Source: Rhytidiadelphus loreus (taxonomy: Eukaryota > Streptophyta > Bryopsida > Hypnales > Hylocomiaceae). From it: a stretch of DNA of 64,000 nt. A program made the position numbers and the translations under genes. The notes beneath the pieces are model-generated. The model was not told the DNA's origin. It saw nothing but the letters and a program-made list of their open reading frames with translations, and did not search any database. Positions 11,644-24,982 of the stretch are shown here, piece after piece. How positions within the stretch are numbered: the first letter of the stretch is position 1; each line of letters opens with the position of its first letter. The stretch spans positions 71,343,348 to 71,407,347 of the forward strand of contig OX344764.1 of NCBI GenBank assembly GCA_947034895.1, in the 5' to 3' direction.

Positions 11644-14600
11644 ATGGGTCCTCACATTGTAATGGTCCCCATCTTCGCAGCAGGTCACAGCACTCCATTT
11701 CTTTTGTTCGCCAAGCGATTAGCGTCCGCAGGGGTGAGCGTCACCGTCGTAAGCTCCGACAGGCACACCGCGGAGCTCGTGGACCGCCATAGCCAATCCG
11801 TGCAGCAGTTGCCGATTAGGTTTTTAGGGCTCAGAGATGGCGCAGAGCATCAGAATCACTTTGAGCTTTTCATGGAGTGGAATACACCAGCTGGGAGAGG
11901 CAAAGCGGTGGAGCTCTTGGTGAAAGTGATTACGGAGATGGGGGACTCTGAAGCGGGGTTTCCTGTATGTGTAGTGCACGACAAGGAGGCGTGCTGGGCG
12001 CAAGACGCGGCGCAGAAGCTCAAGATTGAGAAGCATTTGCTGTATGTCTCGCCTGTGGCTTGCCTCTCCATTGGGTTGCAGGTGTGTATTCCTTTCATTC
12101 TTGGGTCATCGTCAATTTTGTTAATTTGGCCTGATTCTGGGCGCCAAATTTGTGTCATTCTTCTACACAAAGCTCTAAAAAAAAATTAGTTGCTAGACAA
12201 AACATTGGATTGAGAGGAGTGTTGAGGGAGCAAGGCAGCTGCAAGGCAAAAGAGTGTCATGCTCATTGGTTAAGCCTTTTAGTACTAAGTACTTTCAAAT
12301 CTCGCAATTCTTGTCATAGAGTTTGCAAGTTTGTTCCCAAAATCAGATTTGGAAGCAAACTCCAAAATCTCACAGATGAAATTACAACCCCTACTAGATT
12401 TAGCTCATTTTTTGGCGAAATCCCACGAGGGGAACACCGGGTATACACAGTACAATGTGCAATGCACAAGACAGAGTACCCGCCAGGGTAATTTGTATGC
12501 AATGAGCTTTGCCATAAACAGTAACCCTGTCGTGGAATTTTTCCTCCTTTAAAAGTCTGATAATATTTTAGGCATGCAGATTCACAGGCAGCTCAAAGGG
12601 GATTCAATATGAGCTGTCTGTGATTGCAGTCCATTGGCTTTTGTTAACATTCTGATAGTAGGCAGCTCATATTGAATCCCCGAGTGAAAACTGTTTATAA
12701 AGAGCTGCCTGTTATTGCAATCCATTGAGCTATGGGATGATTCTTGGCGCCTGTTAACATTCTGATAATATTTTAGGGATCCATTTCGCAATCTATTGAG
12801 CGGTGAAACATGTTTTGGCTTGTGTTTGGCATTCAGTCAGAACGACTTGCTCGAGAAGGCCGAGTCCCAGTGACCCCAGCAACGCAGGACATTCCCATAA
12901 CGGACATTCCCGGTCTGCCCCCCCTGCAGCCTGCGGACCTGCCGTCCATGTACCTCTTTGCCGAGACCTTTGAGTGGAGCAAGTACAACGAGCATCGATA
13001 TAGCACGGCAGACGTGGTTTTGAGTAACAGCTTCTACGATTTGGAACATCAAGTCATTGATGCCGTGCGAACAAAAGTGATCGGTACTCCTGGAGTGCAG
13101 GTCAGTCTCTTTTCTATCATACCGTATTTACAGTTCAGAATATTTCTGCCTTCATATAGAATGCCAAGTCTGGTGTTCGAAAACACCGTCTCACTGCCTG
13201 CTAACTACAAGAGGCAAAACGACAAGAGTCTCTATCCCTTTGTTGTGTAGCTACAATAAGCCATGTCTTGAGAGTCTCCCAAACATATTTCGTAGTGTAG
13301 TTGTAGCTTATTTCACTTTATTTAGGAATTAAAGCTGCGTTTTCAAGTAGCAAGTTTCTAGTAGCAACAAACGCACTACTAACACAAGAATTTTCCTCAA
13401 ACTTTCTTACTATTCCATTGTGCATGTAGCTTGTGTTGATGAACTTTTCTTCCTTTCTCCTCAAAAACCATGATATCCATAGAGCATATAATTGCTTATC
13501 ATATTCCCTATTCATATAATATATTAAAGAATCCTCTTGCCCGATGCTATCATTCGCATCCGCATCCGAAGGACACTTTCGATGTCTTTATCCCGTCCAA
13601 CATGACAACCCTGCTTCTGATGTGGTTGTTGTGGCACTTGTGTAGATGAAATATCTGTTTGACATCGGTCCACTACTGCTAGAGTCTGATATCACCCAAA
13701 CTAGCCCAAACCAGCATCAACACCACGCAGTTGAGGAAAGAGACCCGTGTATACTTTGGCTAAACGCACAAAAACCTTCTTCGGTGTTGTACGTGTGCTT
13801 TGGAAGCCATTCCACTCACAAGGCAGCCCAGCTGCTGGAGTTGGCGATGGGGTTGGAAGCAAGTGGCCAGTCCTTCTTGTGGATTGTACGGCCTCCGGAC
13901 TCGGAGCCGATTGATGACACGGCCGCCGGAGCTGCCTCTCCTTCCATGACTGAATATCTGCCCCCAGGTGAGCGAAACCCTGTTTGTGTAGATTTTAACT
14001 GGTCTTTGTAATATTTGTAGAAGAAAATTATTAACGCAAAATTCTGTGGGCGGGGCTATTTTTCGCTGTATGGCCCTCGATCAGCAACAGGCCTTTTCTT
14101 AAAACTTTTTGAGAAAGTGCTGAGATTGCGAACACTTAAACTTTGGTGAAGCACTGTATTTCTACATTCATTCATGTTTAGGACCTAAAATGGAAAAATT
14201 TTGACGTAGAAAAAGACTTTTAATATATATACATCTTGAAATGGTGATGCCAAAAAAAATGAAAGGTCTGGTCAGCAGGATTTAGAGTGGGTTCGGTGAC
14301 TCTGATCTTCTCGAGCAATTGCCAAAATCAGTTGCCATCTACCTCCGACGGAGGTCTATCCTCAGGCTTGGGGTAACTTATTTTTGGCAAGGGCTCTCTC
14401 AAGGAGGTGCCTTTAACCTACACATCCATGAACACAAGCACATGGGTATTGACGGTCACCCAAAATTGTCACTTTTGCGATTGTGCACAGTTTCCATAAT
14501 TAGATTCATAATTATTATTTTTAATTGATGTTCTTGCTGGTAATTGAAAGACAATTCTAGTGCACCAAAGAATGCGTTATTTGTATGTTTTATGCAATAT

Positions 14601-16245
14601 TTATGAAGATATTGATAAAGAGGATTTACATTTGCTGAACATCTATTGAAGTGATGCTTCTAGACACTTTGACAATTTTGGGTCTCCCTGCCTCATGTGT
14701 CTGAATGCTCTGCAATCAGACATGTTCTGCTCAGGCTATGGCAAATATCGAGTTCCTAGAATCAATGATTTTGGATTGATCTCACTATAAATTTTCCAAA
14801 TAGTATCCAGGTTGTACATGTGTGATTCGTATGATTAGTCATCCACGAAAAGGGAGAAACGGTAGTTCTTGTACTTGTTCCACTATGCTATGCATTTTTG
14901 TGGTTGTGGGATCTTGAATAAATAGACTCTCACCCAGCCCTTTGATGGACCAGAGCCGTTTTTCACTCTTTACCGTGACTCTTGCTTGGAACTAGGGTTT
15001 GAGGAGCGGATCAAGGGAAGAGGAATTTGCTACTCAGGCTGGGCGCCGCAAAGAAGAATTTTGAATCATGTTGCAACTGGGGTTTTTCTTAGCCATTGCG
15101 GGTGGAATTCTGTCTTGGACAGTGTGTGCGCAGGCGTCCCAATGCTTACGTGGCCCTTTTATGCGGACCAAAACATCAGCAACCGGTTAGTACACGGCCA
15201 TGATTATCATAATTGTTCAAGATACATATGTAGAACTCTGCAGAATTTTACTTTTGGCTTCAGTTACTTATATGAATCTCATCCCTCATACACATCGTCT
15301 AAGCCTTTGAATTATGCTTTGTGAACTGCCGTATGTTAATTGCACCCAAGTGCAATGTGTTTCTAAAACTGACCTCTACAATTCTTGCCTAAAATGTACA
15401 GCCTCTACTCATAAGTTGATTTTGGGTGTATCTTTTTCTAGTACTTTGACTCCACAAAACTTGAATATTTTTATAATAGGAACCATACTGAAATGCTTGT
15501 TTCATTGGAGGATTTTAGGTCTGATTGTCTTACATGTTCAATTTCTTTCTATTAATTTCTACAAATATTCTACCAGGGATAAGAAACTGAGGCACAAAGT
15601 ATTATAGAGAAATATACTTTCAGTTACTGAAGCTAATTTTCATGAAGCGCCAGTGGAAATTACTCTTAGTTGCTTCCTCTCTCTGCAGTCTCAATGTAAT
15701 CTCAATGAAGACTTATAATCCGTAAGTGGAAGGCAACCATTTAAGGAGACGTGCATTAATAGCCATAACTACTCCCCTCTTTCCAGTTTCTATTTAATTT
15801 TGTCAAGTAATTTTCTAAGATTTTCTTGCTTCACTCACACAATCTTAACATCTTCATCAAAATTATGCTACAAGCTCCAGATTTGAGCTCTAGACTCTTA
15901 GTTGCACGGCTCAATTGCACTTCTGAAATAAGTTGTAACAACTGCTGCAGGTTCTTGGTGGACACTGCAAGACTGGCGATGGAGTTGGAGCGAGAGCCCA
16001 TAGATCCGGAGCAGGACCTTGGGGAGCATGGCAGAATCATACGGCGAGTGCAAAAGGCGGAAATAGTGAAGAAAGTTTGCAGGCTGATGCAGGAGGAAGA
16101 AGGTCGAATCATTCGAGAAAACATGCAGACAATGAAAGTGAATGCTCAGAGAGCTTTGGCATCTGGAGGATCATCCAGGAAGAACTTCGACAACTACGTC
16201 GGGATGCTGAGTGCAAAACAAGCTTCTGCTGCATCGTCTCACTGA
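11644..16245 (+). CDS. UGT: UDP-glycosyltransferase, family 1, 5 exons
   Basis: Transfers sugar from a UDP-sugar to a small acceptor, probably in the cytosol; the acceptor is unknown. Exons: 11644-12081, 12837-13100, 13646-13967, 14996-15185 and 15951-16245, with GT-AG junctions and matching phases, giving about 502 codons, normal for plant UGTs. ATG 11644 is chosen because MGPHIVMVPIFAAGHSTP is the usual N-terminus with the catalytic His of the GH motif. The acceptor half spans exons 1-2. Exon 3 has the interdomain region (DIGPLL; SSVLYVCFGS). Exon 4 holds the PSPG donor-sugar box from WAPQRRIL through HCGWNS to FYADQ, complete, ending in Gln, which often goes with UDP-glucose use. The C-terminal helix region is in exon 5. 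Four introns is high for this family. Neighbouring genes give no pathway hint. Confidence 0.92.
12555..12785. repeat. inverted and direct repeats in UGT intron 1
   Basis: 'tctgataatattttagg' occurs at about 12557 and 12764. Between them, segments reading GCAGCTC...GGGGATTCAATATGAGCT and AGCTCATATTGAATCCCC are inverted relative to each other. This looks like a small fold-back or MITE remnant. It is spliced out with the intron. Confidence 0.55.
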
Positions 16246-17675
16246 GGCAGATCGACGCAAAATGAACTGAAAAGTACTCCCAGGGATAGCTTAGCGAACT
16301 GAGGAATGCACACCTATAATTGTCACTAATTACAAATGAGCATACTTACTACTGTTAAACATAAATTACTCTTATCAGATCCTATTGGCAATATAAATAG
16401 GATTCCAACATACTTTAACATACATTACTTGGATGTCCATTGTATATATTCTTGAAGTAATTTCTCTTGGTGTATAAAAAACCAACATTAAACTCTCATA
16501 GACTCATGTTTTGATTGTGTACGTCTTGTGTAATCAATATTTATTTTCACCCGTAAACCTTGAAATTCTTAATCCAATAGTCCCAACTCAATGCTCCTCA
16601 ACGCCACAACCTTGTAAACCACATAAACTAAAAAAATCCTCAGAAACTTTCCAATAGCAAAATCCCAAAACAAAGGTTTGTGTAGCAAGGGATTGTGCCT
16701 ACATCTTCACAAAGTACAATTTATGTATACAATTTGGAAATGTACGAAAACTAGGTCACCAATCAAGCTTTCTCCAATATCCAACCAAATAACAAACACA
16801 TGAACCAATTTGTAGCATAATGTTGTCCAAATCCTAATTTCACAAATTATAGCATACACAATTTGGATTCTTTATGAAAACTAGGTCATTCTCATCTGAC
16901 TCTTCCCATAAATTCTTGGATGTATAATTTCACAATAGGTAGAGATAATTTCACATTGCAAAGAAACTTGTGCAAAGAAAACAAGTAGACACCCAATAAA
17001 AAGAACCGCATACTGTGTTTTAGTGAATGCAAAGTAGCGAAGATGAAGCTCTAACTTACTTTGTGATCTATGTTGCAAATGTGCACCACTCACATATATC
17101 AACACATATATACAAACCAGCAACACAAATGTTTGCATGTATTGACACATACCTCAACATTTGCTTATCTCTTCATGCACTTGATCTAAGAACAAGGAAA
17201 TGTGTACCTTCTTCCTAATGTCAACTCCCATGTGACGTTGTGTAGAGAAATGCAATTGCAGAAAAATGTAGTACAAAAAAATGTACAAAACCTAAAGAAG
17301 AACAATGAAAGCAAATATAATTTACTATCACATTCTCGCAACACTTCTTAGTCACAACAAATGATACATAATCACATTGTCTAGTAGAACTTGTACATGC
17401 AGTATGTGTGGCCATATGAAGTGCCTTTACATTCACCTTAGCATGACACAAAACACGAGACGTGATATATTTTTGTAACCCTTGCCAATCATCAACGGTC
17501 CTAATTTTGGCGATCAATATTTTGACATTTTCTTTAAAAACTCAAATCGACGGCAGTGGAGGAGGGACCTTTTATTTTAAATTGATCAACGGTTGTTGAT
17601 TTTCCACTTTGGGGGGAGGGGAGGACGGGGCTTCCTAGTTTCTTTTCAACGGATAGTGAGAAAGAGCATGCAATA
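16246..17675. other. AT-rich 3' flank of the UGT gene, no gene
   Basis: Contains the presumed UGT 3' UTR and AT-rich text with partial internal repetition ('aaaactaggtca' at about 16747 and 16878). No supported coding sequence. Confidence 0.35.
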
Positions 17676-17679
17676 AATC

Positions 17680-18290
17680 TATACTTCTCACTTTTTTCAA
17701 ATAAGCTCACAAAAGTATTAGAATTTTTGTATTCCATTGAAAGTATTGGTGTAAATTATATAATGAATTGATTAATTGAATGTATGGGTGATGTTTGGAT
17801 AATAGGCTTTGCAACATGTTGTCATGGATGAAGTGAAACTTGAAATTTTGGAATTCTCAACAAAGGAGAAAATGAAGGTGTACTTCACTAATGCAAGTGT
17901 AAATTCTTGTTAAACTCTTCTTATCAAATGAATCTACAAAGGTATATTGTATTGGCTCATTAGAATTTATTTGTTCTATTGAAAGTATTGGTGTAACTAA
18001 AGTTGTAATAATGGATTGATTATTTGAATATTTTGGTGATGTTTGGGTAATAGGATTTTTAACATGTTGTTGTCATGGGCCAAGCAAAATCGGAACTTTT
18101 GGAGTTCTCCAAAAAAGAGAAAATGAACATTGACATTGATAATGTATGTGTCAATTCTAGTTAAATTGAATTCTTTTTAATATGACTTGCTATTGTTGAT
18201 TCTAATGAGGGTTGTTTGTGTCACGTCAATTTACAACATGAATGTGTTCGTCATAACATTAGCCTTCAATACCAACGTCAGTCAAAAGAA
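17680..18290. repeat. dispersed AT-rich repeat, two partial copies
   Basis: 'ttgaaagtattggtgtaa' occurs at about 17737 and 17978 and again at about 52780. The later part, 'gacattgataatgtatg' onward, is shared with a triplicated segment at 60.08-60.56 kb. It is probably a fragment of a non-coding mobile element. Confidence 0.6.
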
Positions 18291-18323
18291 AATATCAGTC
18301 ATTGTTGGGAGGAAGGCAATCAA

Positions 18324-18446
18324 TAGAAGAAAACCTTGTTGCTCTCAACACAATCTACATGATGTCTCTATTTTTTGTAGCATAAAAACATCAATTTCAA
18401 TGTAAGTTTCATGTAGATTGTGTTGACAACAACAAGGTTTCTTCTA
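18324..18446. repeat. 123-nt fold-back hairpin
   Basis: Arms 18324-18362 and 18409-18446 are near-perfect inverted complements (TAGAAGAAA...ATCTACATGA against TCATGTAGAT...TTTCTTCTA) around a ~46-nt loop. Either a tiny fold-back transposon or a young miRNA-like hairpin. The sequence cannot decide. Confidence 0.6.
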
Positions 18447-18755
18447 GTTGGTTGGTGATTGAATTAACATGGTGTACAAATTGGATGACTAAGTCCTATG
18501 TTCACGAAAACCTTGGAATTCTTGAAGGAGCCAATAAATACACATGCATCATGCAACACCTCTACAACCTTGAAAAAAATCCTCGAAACGAACCCTAAAG
18601 AAAACTCAAATCTATACCGGCAAAAGAACACGGAACTCCACCCCAAAAAAAATCAGTAATCAAACATACACCCTAAAATTAGAACTCTAACCAAAACCGT
18701 CAGCAAGATGAAGCCCAGAACCGTAAATTCACTGGAAGAATCGCATTGATCCAAA

Positions 18756-18829
18756 TAGAATTGTCCCCGTCACATCACGTCTGGACGTCCGTCAGGATTA
18801 CCAAAAAAAAAAATAAAAAAAAATAAAAA

Positions 18830-18880
<51 letters not shown>

Positions 18881-19231
18881 TTATTTTTATTTTTATTTAT
18901 TTATTTTTAATTTAATTTATTTTATTTTGCCTGGACGGTCTGTCCGTCGACCTAGACGGGTGGTCTGTCGACCCGGACGGTCGGGCTGTCATCTGGATGG
19001 TCAAATTGTCGACCTGACGGTGGACGGACTGGCCGTCCACAAAAAAAAAAAAAAAAAAAAAAAATTCTTTTTGACGACCTGTCTATCGACTGGTTTGCTC
19101 CAGAGTGACAAACTAGTTGTCAAAAAAAAATTTTTTTTTTTTGAGAGGGCTGACGGCAATACCGACACGTTAGGATGCATCATGACATCTGGACGTGAAA
19201 AGCCCACATCACATCCGGATAGACAACCCTG
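18756..19231. mobile_element. 476-bp non-autonomous hAT-type element
   Basis: Left end TAGAATTGTCC and right end (reversed) CAGGGTTGTCT are of the hAT YAGNG type. Flanks GATCCAAA (18748-18755) and AATCCAAA (19232-19239) form an 8-bp target duplication with one mismatch. Inside are poly-A and (AT)n tracts, and subterminal GACGG/GTCCG-rich text with GGACGTCC palindromic pieces. No transposase is encoded. The right terminus resembles those of the elements at 27.06-50.69 and 53.7-59.5 kb. Confidence 0.7.
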
Positions 19232-19239
19232 AATCCAAA

Positions 19240-19860
19240 CCACGCAAAACGCAAAACGCAGGAGGAGCATAGGAAAAATGAAAGAACGGAGCCTCTATCT
19301 TGTAGCACTGGAAAATTGCTTATAACAGCAGCTTCCACATATGAGAACCTCTGCCTCCCTTGTGTGCAAGCAAGCTTTCAAAATCTCCACCCACGCTTGA
19401 AAATGAATGGGAAATTTGTGCGCTTCACCAAAACCAGAAGAAATTGGATAATGTCGGAAGAAGATCAGAAGGCGGTGCAAAGAAAACAACGACGTATGTT
19501 AATTCGGAGACTAGATTGAATAGCGTACACATCTCAAATGAGATGCTGGAGCAAACCCCATCACCAAAGCTCACATTGCAGAGGTGCTTCCTGAACCCTA
19601 AACCCTCCACACCCTGACCCCCCTCCACATACCCTAACCCTACCTACACATACCCTGACCCTACCTATACATACCCTAACCCTCCCATTTTATAAGCTCA
19701 AACATTATTCTCCAATGTCGTTGCCACAGTCAAAATAAGTTACATTAATCCAATAAGGATGCCGCGGACAATAAGTGTCCGATGAATGACAAGGAATTCT
19801 CCAATGTAGGACAAAACTACAATTATTCATCCTTGGAATACTTTGTGAAAACTGGAGAAC

Positions 19861-19892
<32 letters not shown>

Positions 19893-20526
19893 CTCTGGTC
19901 TTCAAAGAAGGCTGGCGTGAATAAAGTGTCTGTTTGTAATGACAATGAGCCAGTGTCCGATGGATCAAGGGCCATTAGTGCAGAACTACTCTTCCCTATC
20001 GAGAATAGACACTTTAGTGACAAGTAACCAAACAGTGGAGAACATCTATAGTAGCTTGACTTCCACTAAGTACTTTTGGATTTTTTTATTCCAATGACTC
20101 TCATGGTCACTCAATGCATGATTTTCAGGATCACCCCCGCGTCCTTCCAGAGTTAACCCTTAAACGACGAGGCAGACACAAAACGTCCAATGGATGGCAA
20201 GGAATAAAACTGTATAGGACAAAACTACAACTTTTCATTCTCGGAATTGCAATACACTGGTATAGAAAAGTATTACCAAAATTATAGAAATTTCGACCAT
20301 GTCCATTGCAATATATTTGTGATTGAAGTGAAGAATTAAAAATAAAATTCTAACCGTATGCCTTCCATCCCAAAATCATTGTCCACTTTCAATGTTATGT
20401 TTTTTGAAGATTGTTTTGAGTACATTAAAAAAATACTTTCTTGTAATCAATTTATTTTAGGGTGCAATAAATACATAGCAGATTCTTCAGTGACTCTAGT
20501 GATATAAAATTTGGAACCTCCCTTAA
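19240..20526. other. intergenic, with an (AAT)n tract
   Basis: Contains (AAT)n at about 19860-19889. The phrase 'gtgtccgatgaatgacaaggaa' at about 19775 recurs with changes at about 20185, suggesting a local duplication. No gene recognised. Confidence 0.4.
19590..19690. repeat. telomere-like CCCTAA-rich tract
   Basis: Repeated CCCTAACCCT/CCCTGACCCT blocks are separated by 'acctacacata'-type spacers, with one CCCTAAACCCT match to the plant telomere unit. A degenerate interstitial telomere-like or simple tandem repeat. Confidence 0.5.
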
Positions 20527-20530
20527 TTAA

Positions 20531-21865
20531 CCCTTAAAGTTCCATGACTACATATTGACCAAAAACGCTCCAAAACTGTTATTTCTAATGCAACTACCAA
20601 ATTTTGGAAAAAAACCAATTTTTGACACATGTAACACTAGGATCTTGTATTTTGATGACTTGAAAACATGCAGTAAATATTTCGGAAAATTCCACTGTGT
20701 AGATCATGAGATATAAGCATTCAAATTCAACAAAATCATTTTTTCAACCTTGCAAAAAACTAGGTAGCTGCACTTTACAAACTCAATATTCAATGAAAAA
20801 ATGTTGAAAATGGTGGTGCTTCTTTAAATTCAGTTTCCTAAACAAGTTGGCTATAAGGTAGTATGCTCTAAAAGCGACCATTTAAGAGCTGGTCCGCCTT
20901 TTTCATAGGGTTACATGGACAGCGTTATTTTTAGATCATTTTTCAGAGAAAGAAAAATGGATGTGAAAACTAACACAAGTGGTTTTGTATTTTTCCAAGC
21001 TTTTTTGAATTACTTATAAATTTTCAAAGATTCAGGGCATAGGCACCTATTTGTGACCATAGGTCTCCCAAAATCTGTCCACTTGCAATTTGTTAATGGA
21101 TGTGCAGAAATCAAGAGTAATGATTGGCTCTTGCAATAGAAAAATAATTTTTTCACTATGCATTCAATTGCTACAATGGTCCATTTAAGGAGCACCCCGT
21201 CTCCATTTCTCACCCCAAAATAGGGGCGGTTTGAAGAAGGGGATCGCTTTTACAGCATACTACCTTATGCTTGAAAATTTTCACATCCTTTGGAATTGCA
21301 CAACATATAGGAAAAAATAATGAGTAGAAAGAAATAGAAAATGATTCAAAATACTAAATTGTTAAGAATTTAATTATGGAATCAAAAAATGCCAATTCCT
21401 ACGGTTGTAATGTTCTAATAAAAAATCTATATCCTAGGATTTTATTTTTTTCCAAAAATATTGAAAATTGACTTAAATAAATGACTTCAAAGTTTATTTC
21501 AGAGTAGAAAATCCATAACTGCCCGCAAACTAAAACTTCTCATAACTTTTGACTCATTGATTGAAATGGGATGATTCAAAGCTTTCCAAGTATATATAAA
21601 TCTAGAAAGTCAATTCAAATTTTTATTTTTGAAACAAGTGATTTTTTCTAATCTACCCGAATTGCCCAATTTCGAAAAAAAGTAACATATCAGGCCATAA
21701 TTTTTTACTCATATTTCCAAATGTCATGAAATTTAGTGCAATTGAAAGATATTCTTCGTCCCCACCTTCTATTAAAATTTCAGCCTAAAATATGAAAATC
21801 TCTATTGACACGTACCTGCCCAAAATTTCTATACAACCAAAAAAATGAAGTTGGTCCTTTAGGGG
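20531..21865 (-). mobile_element. TTAA-flanked element, ~925 bp plus a 410-bp nested insert
   Basis: Ends read CCCTTAAAG and, reversed, CCCCTAAAGG. Both sides are flanked by TTAA (20527-20530 and 21866-21869). The interior is the reverse complement of the element at 22021-22934. Removing the nested 410-bp MITE leaves 925 bp, close to the two cleaner copies (914 and 891 bp). TTAA targets with CCC-starting ends are the signature of piggyBac-type elements, though no transposase is present. Confidence 0.65.
20856..21265. mobile_element. nested 410-bp MITE with TA target
   Basis: Inverted ends AGGTAGTATGCTCTAAAAGC and AGGTAGTATGCTGTAAAAGC (reversed) are flanked by TA on both sides, as in Tc1/mariner-type MITEs. 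It interrupts the surrounding TTAA-flanked element, whose intact relatives run on across the site. Its interior resembles the 'T' segment at 34.32-34.57 kb and 42.1-42.38 kb. Confidence 0.65.
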
Positions 21866-22020
21866 TTAAGTTTATCACAATATGATCAATTGAATTGGCT
21901 GAAAAAATACCAACAACATTGCAGACAATCATTTAGGAACAAAGTGGTTACATGTTGGAGACTTTGAATTCCCTCATCTTTATTTACTGCTCTTGCTAAA
22001 TTAATTTTTTTTTTTATTAA

Positions 22021-22934
22021 CCCCTAAAGGACCGGAATGCTGTTTTTGGCATTATAGATTTTTCGGGCAGGTACCTGTGAGTGGAGATTTGGTTTATATT
22101 GGCCCAAATTTTAATAGAAGGTGTGGACAAGGAGTTTCTTTTAGTGCGTCAAATTTCAAGACATTTGGAAATACGAGTCAAAAGTTTTTAAGCAATATGT
22201 TGTTTGCATGTCAACTCGGGCAGCTCTAAAAATTCACTTTTTTCAAAAGTTAGAATTTGAAATTGATTTATTATATGTTTGTATGCATATAAAGCTTTGA
22301 ATTATTCCATTTCGATAAGTGAGTCAAAAGTTATGAGGATTTTTAGTTTGCAGGTAGTTTTGGACTTTCTACTCTAAAATAAACTTTGAAGTCCTATATT
22401 TAATTCAATTTTCAATATTTTTGGAAAAGAATAAATTGATAGAATGTAGATTGTTTATTTCAACATTTCAACCATTGGGATTGGTGTTTTTCAATTTTAT
22501 AAATAAATTATTAATAATTTAATATTTTGCATCATTCTCTACTTCATTCGACTTACTAATTTTTTTCTATATGTTAAACAATTTCAAATGATTTGAAAAC
22601 TTTCAAGCATGTAAACAACTTGTCATTATCAAAGAAAGTCCAAAGTTACAATCATTTTGTCTTTTGTTTCATGCAAATCTGACCTACTGAACTGCAGCTC
22701 CCCGATTTCAGCAGGGTCAAAAAATGGCACTTTTGCTAGTTCAAGCACTAAGATCTTCCAATCCACACAGTGAATTCTTCTGAAATTATTTCCACGTCTT
22801 TTTAAACTACTATACTATAAGATCCTACGGTAAAATGTGTTCAAAAATGTTTTTTTTTTAAACTTTAATACTTGTACTAAAAATGACAGTTTTGGAGCAT
22901 TTTTAGTGAAAACATAGTCAACGAACTTTAGGGG
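22021..22934 (+). mobile_element. 914-bp TTAA-flanked non-autonomous element
   Basis: Terminal inverted repeat CCCCTAAAG on both ends, with TTAA at 22017-22020 and 22935-22938. No ORF of note. Relatives in the window are 20531-21865, 30833-31769, 56459-57349, 58675-59358 and part of 45260-45834. Confidence 0.7.
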
Positions 22935-22938
22935 TTAA

Positions 22939-24982
22939 AACAGATGGAAAGTTCAAAAATCTAATTTGTAAATTAAATAGAATTTTTTTATTTTTTATTC
23001 TAAAAGAAATTGTTTAGGGAAAATGGGTCAGACATTGAATGAGAAACAAAATTGTTCATAGCTCTAAGGTAGAATAGAAATACAATAATTCCAATAGTGA
23101 CATCATTTTAACAAACAAATTGAACTCTGTTCAAGGGTTCAATCATTAAATTCTGATTTTTTTAAAAATTACATTCAAAAGTTAATCTATCATAGTAAGA
23201 TCTAATAGTAAACAACCACATTTTATTAGTAATAACAATTCACTAATCCCCTAGATGGCAAATAAGTATATCTATCTCAGGTCATATTGGTAACACTTTA
23301 TAAGCCCTTCCTCTACAAAAGTAGGTTGTTAATGATTTTATATCTTCTATTGCTGGAGGCATCTGTAGTTTGTTTGGTTTGCTTAACCCTCAAAAGATGG
23401 GCCCATGACAATCCTTCAAATCCCTCACTTTGTTTGGTGCTATGTTGCAGCTATGTATAATGAAATTTTAATTTTTTTTCCAAAGACATGGAATCACATG
23501 TCTTTTGTGAATCATGACAATTTCAAAAAAAATTGTAAAAATTTGAAATTACTGTAAATTCTTTAGGACAAAAGTGAAGAAAATTCATATCAAATACAAA
23601 ATATGCAAAAATAAACCTGAAATCTTCATCATAGGTATACGTTGTAGTGTATAACATCATGGTATAGATCATTATTATCATGTCATAATAAAATTATAGA
23701 ATCAATAAACCATGGTAATAGATTCCAAGTTCAAATTGCAATAAACTATTGGATTTTCCAAATTGGAGTAGAAACTACACTTGATAAATTTTATTTCATT
23801 AGTTGGATACAAATCCAAAAACTATCCTTTTCATAGCTATAAATAGTATAGAACAAGACGTGGCCAAAATAGTGAATGAATATTCAATACTATTCACTTC
23901 AAATGTACTCAAGAAACTCCCTAAAAAAATTGGATGAATTTTTTATTTATTTTTTCTCATATTATAGTGTTCCTAAAATCATCCCAAAGATCCAAGTTGT
24001 CTTATAACGTCCTTACAAGGTTAAGGTTAATCTTTAACGTCCTTTAGCGTGTCTTAAGATACACTAGTGTGACCTGGGCCATTGCTATGGTCAAAAGAAA
24101 AGAAAAAGTAATTTCCTAATTTTTTTAACTCATAAAAACTTTGAAATTCAATAACTTTCACACAAACAAACCCCGTACACCCCTCCTTGATAAGGGCTCT
24201 CGGACAGTATCAAGAACACGATTTTGGAGATCTCAACTTATGAATCAAATAAACAAAACAAAACAAAACAAAACAAAACAGCCTCACGTAAGATACATGT
24301 AAGCGGATCCTATTCATGGATCACGAGAGCTCTTTGGAAGACTTCATGGTTGGTGGCAAAAACATGCAATCATTGAATGGAAGTAGGTGCAAAGTCTTTA
24401 GCTTGCTTCCACGATGAGATAATTTCTAAGCGTGCATCCTATTCTATTCCGGCAATAGTTTGAAAATATAACTCAGAATCGGATTGGGAAACCTGCGGTG
24501 GTTTGGGATGCATTGCTGCAGTGGGTCCGTCTTGTTCAGCGAATCATCTCCTTGCAATTGTTGAATTTTGACTGCCATACCCATTTGCTTGTAACGGCAC
24601 GACAGACAAGTGGGTGAAGCAACCGATGATAGGTTGTTTTGCAAGTTTCTCAAGATTCTCGGACTCTGCACAAAGGAGTAAATAAAATCTCGACACCAGG
24701 AAGCGCTTGTTTCTAAGGTACATTGGCAGCAACAACAAACCATTGGTCACCACACGCAACATAGACATGGAAGAAAGCATATTCACAAGGGATATTGAAT
24801 AATAAAGTACAATAAATCATCAATGCTGTATACAATAAAGCTGGAGATGACACATAAATTCATACATCCATCTGTAGACTAAGATGTACAGATGCCTAAA
24901 AATCAATTTAAGGAAGTTCTGCACCTTCTCTCAGTGAAGAGAATCTACTTCTGCTTAAATATTCTGATTGAATGCTCCTGGT
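22939..24982. other. AT-rich intergenic DNA
   Basis: Contains an (AAAAC)n microsatellite at about 24250-24280. From about 24440 the composition becomes less AT-rich, probably the 3' UTR or downstream flank of the DUF538 gene on the minus strand. Short ORFs here show no known domain. Confidence 0.4.

Noticed and set aside
13602..13613. ATGACAACCCTG in UGT intron 2 resembling a hAT right end
   Set aside because: No matching left end or 8-bp duplication (CTTCTGAT) was found upstream, and the intron is short; probably chance.
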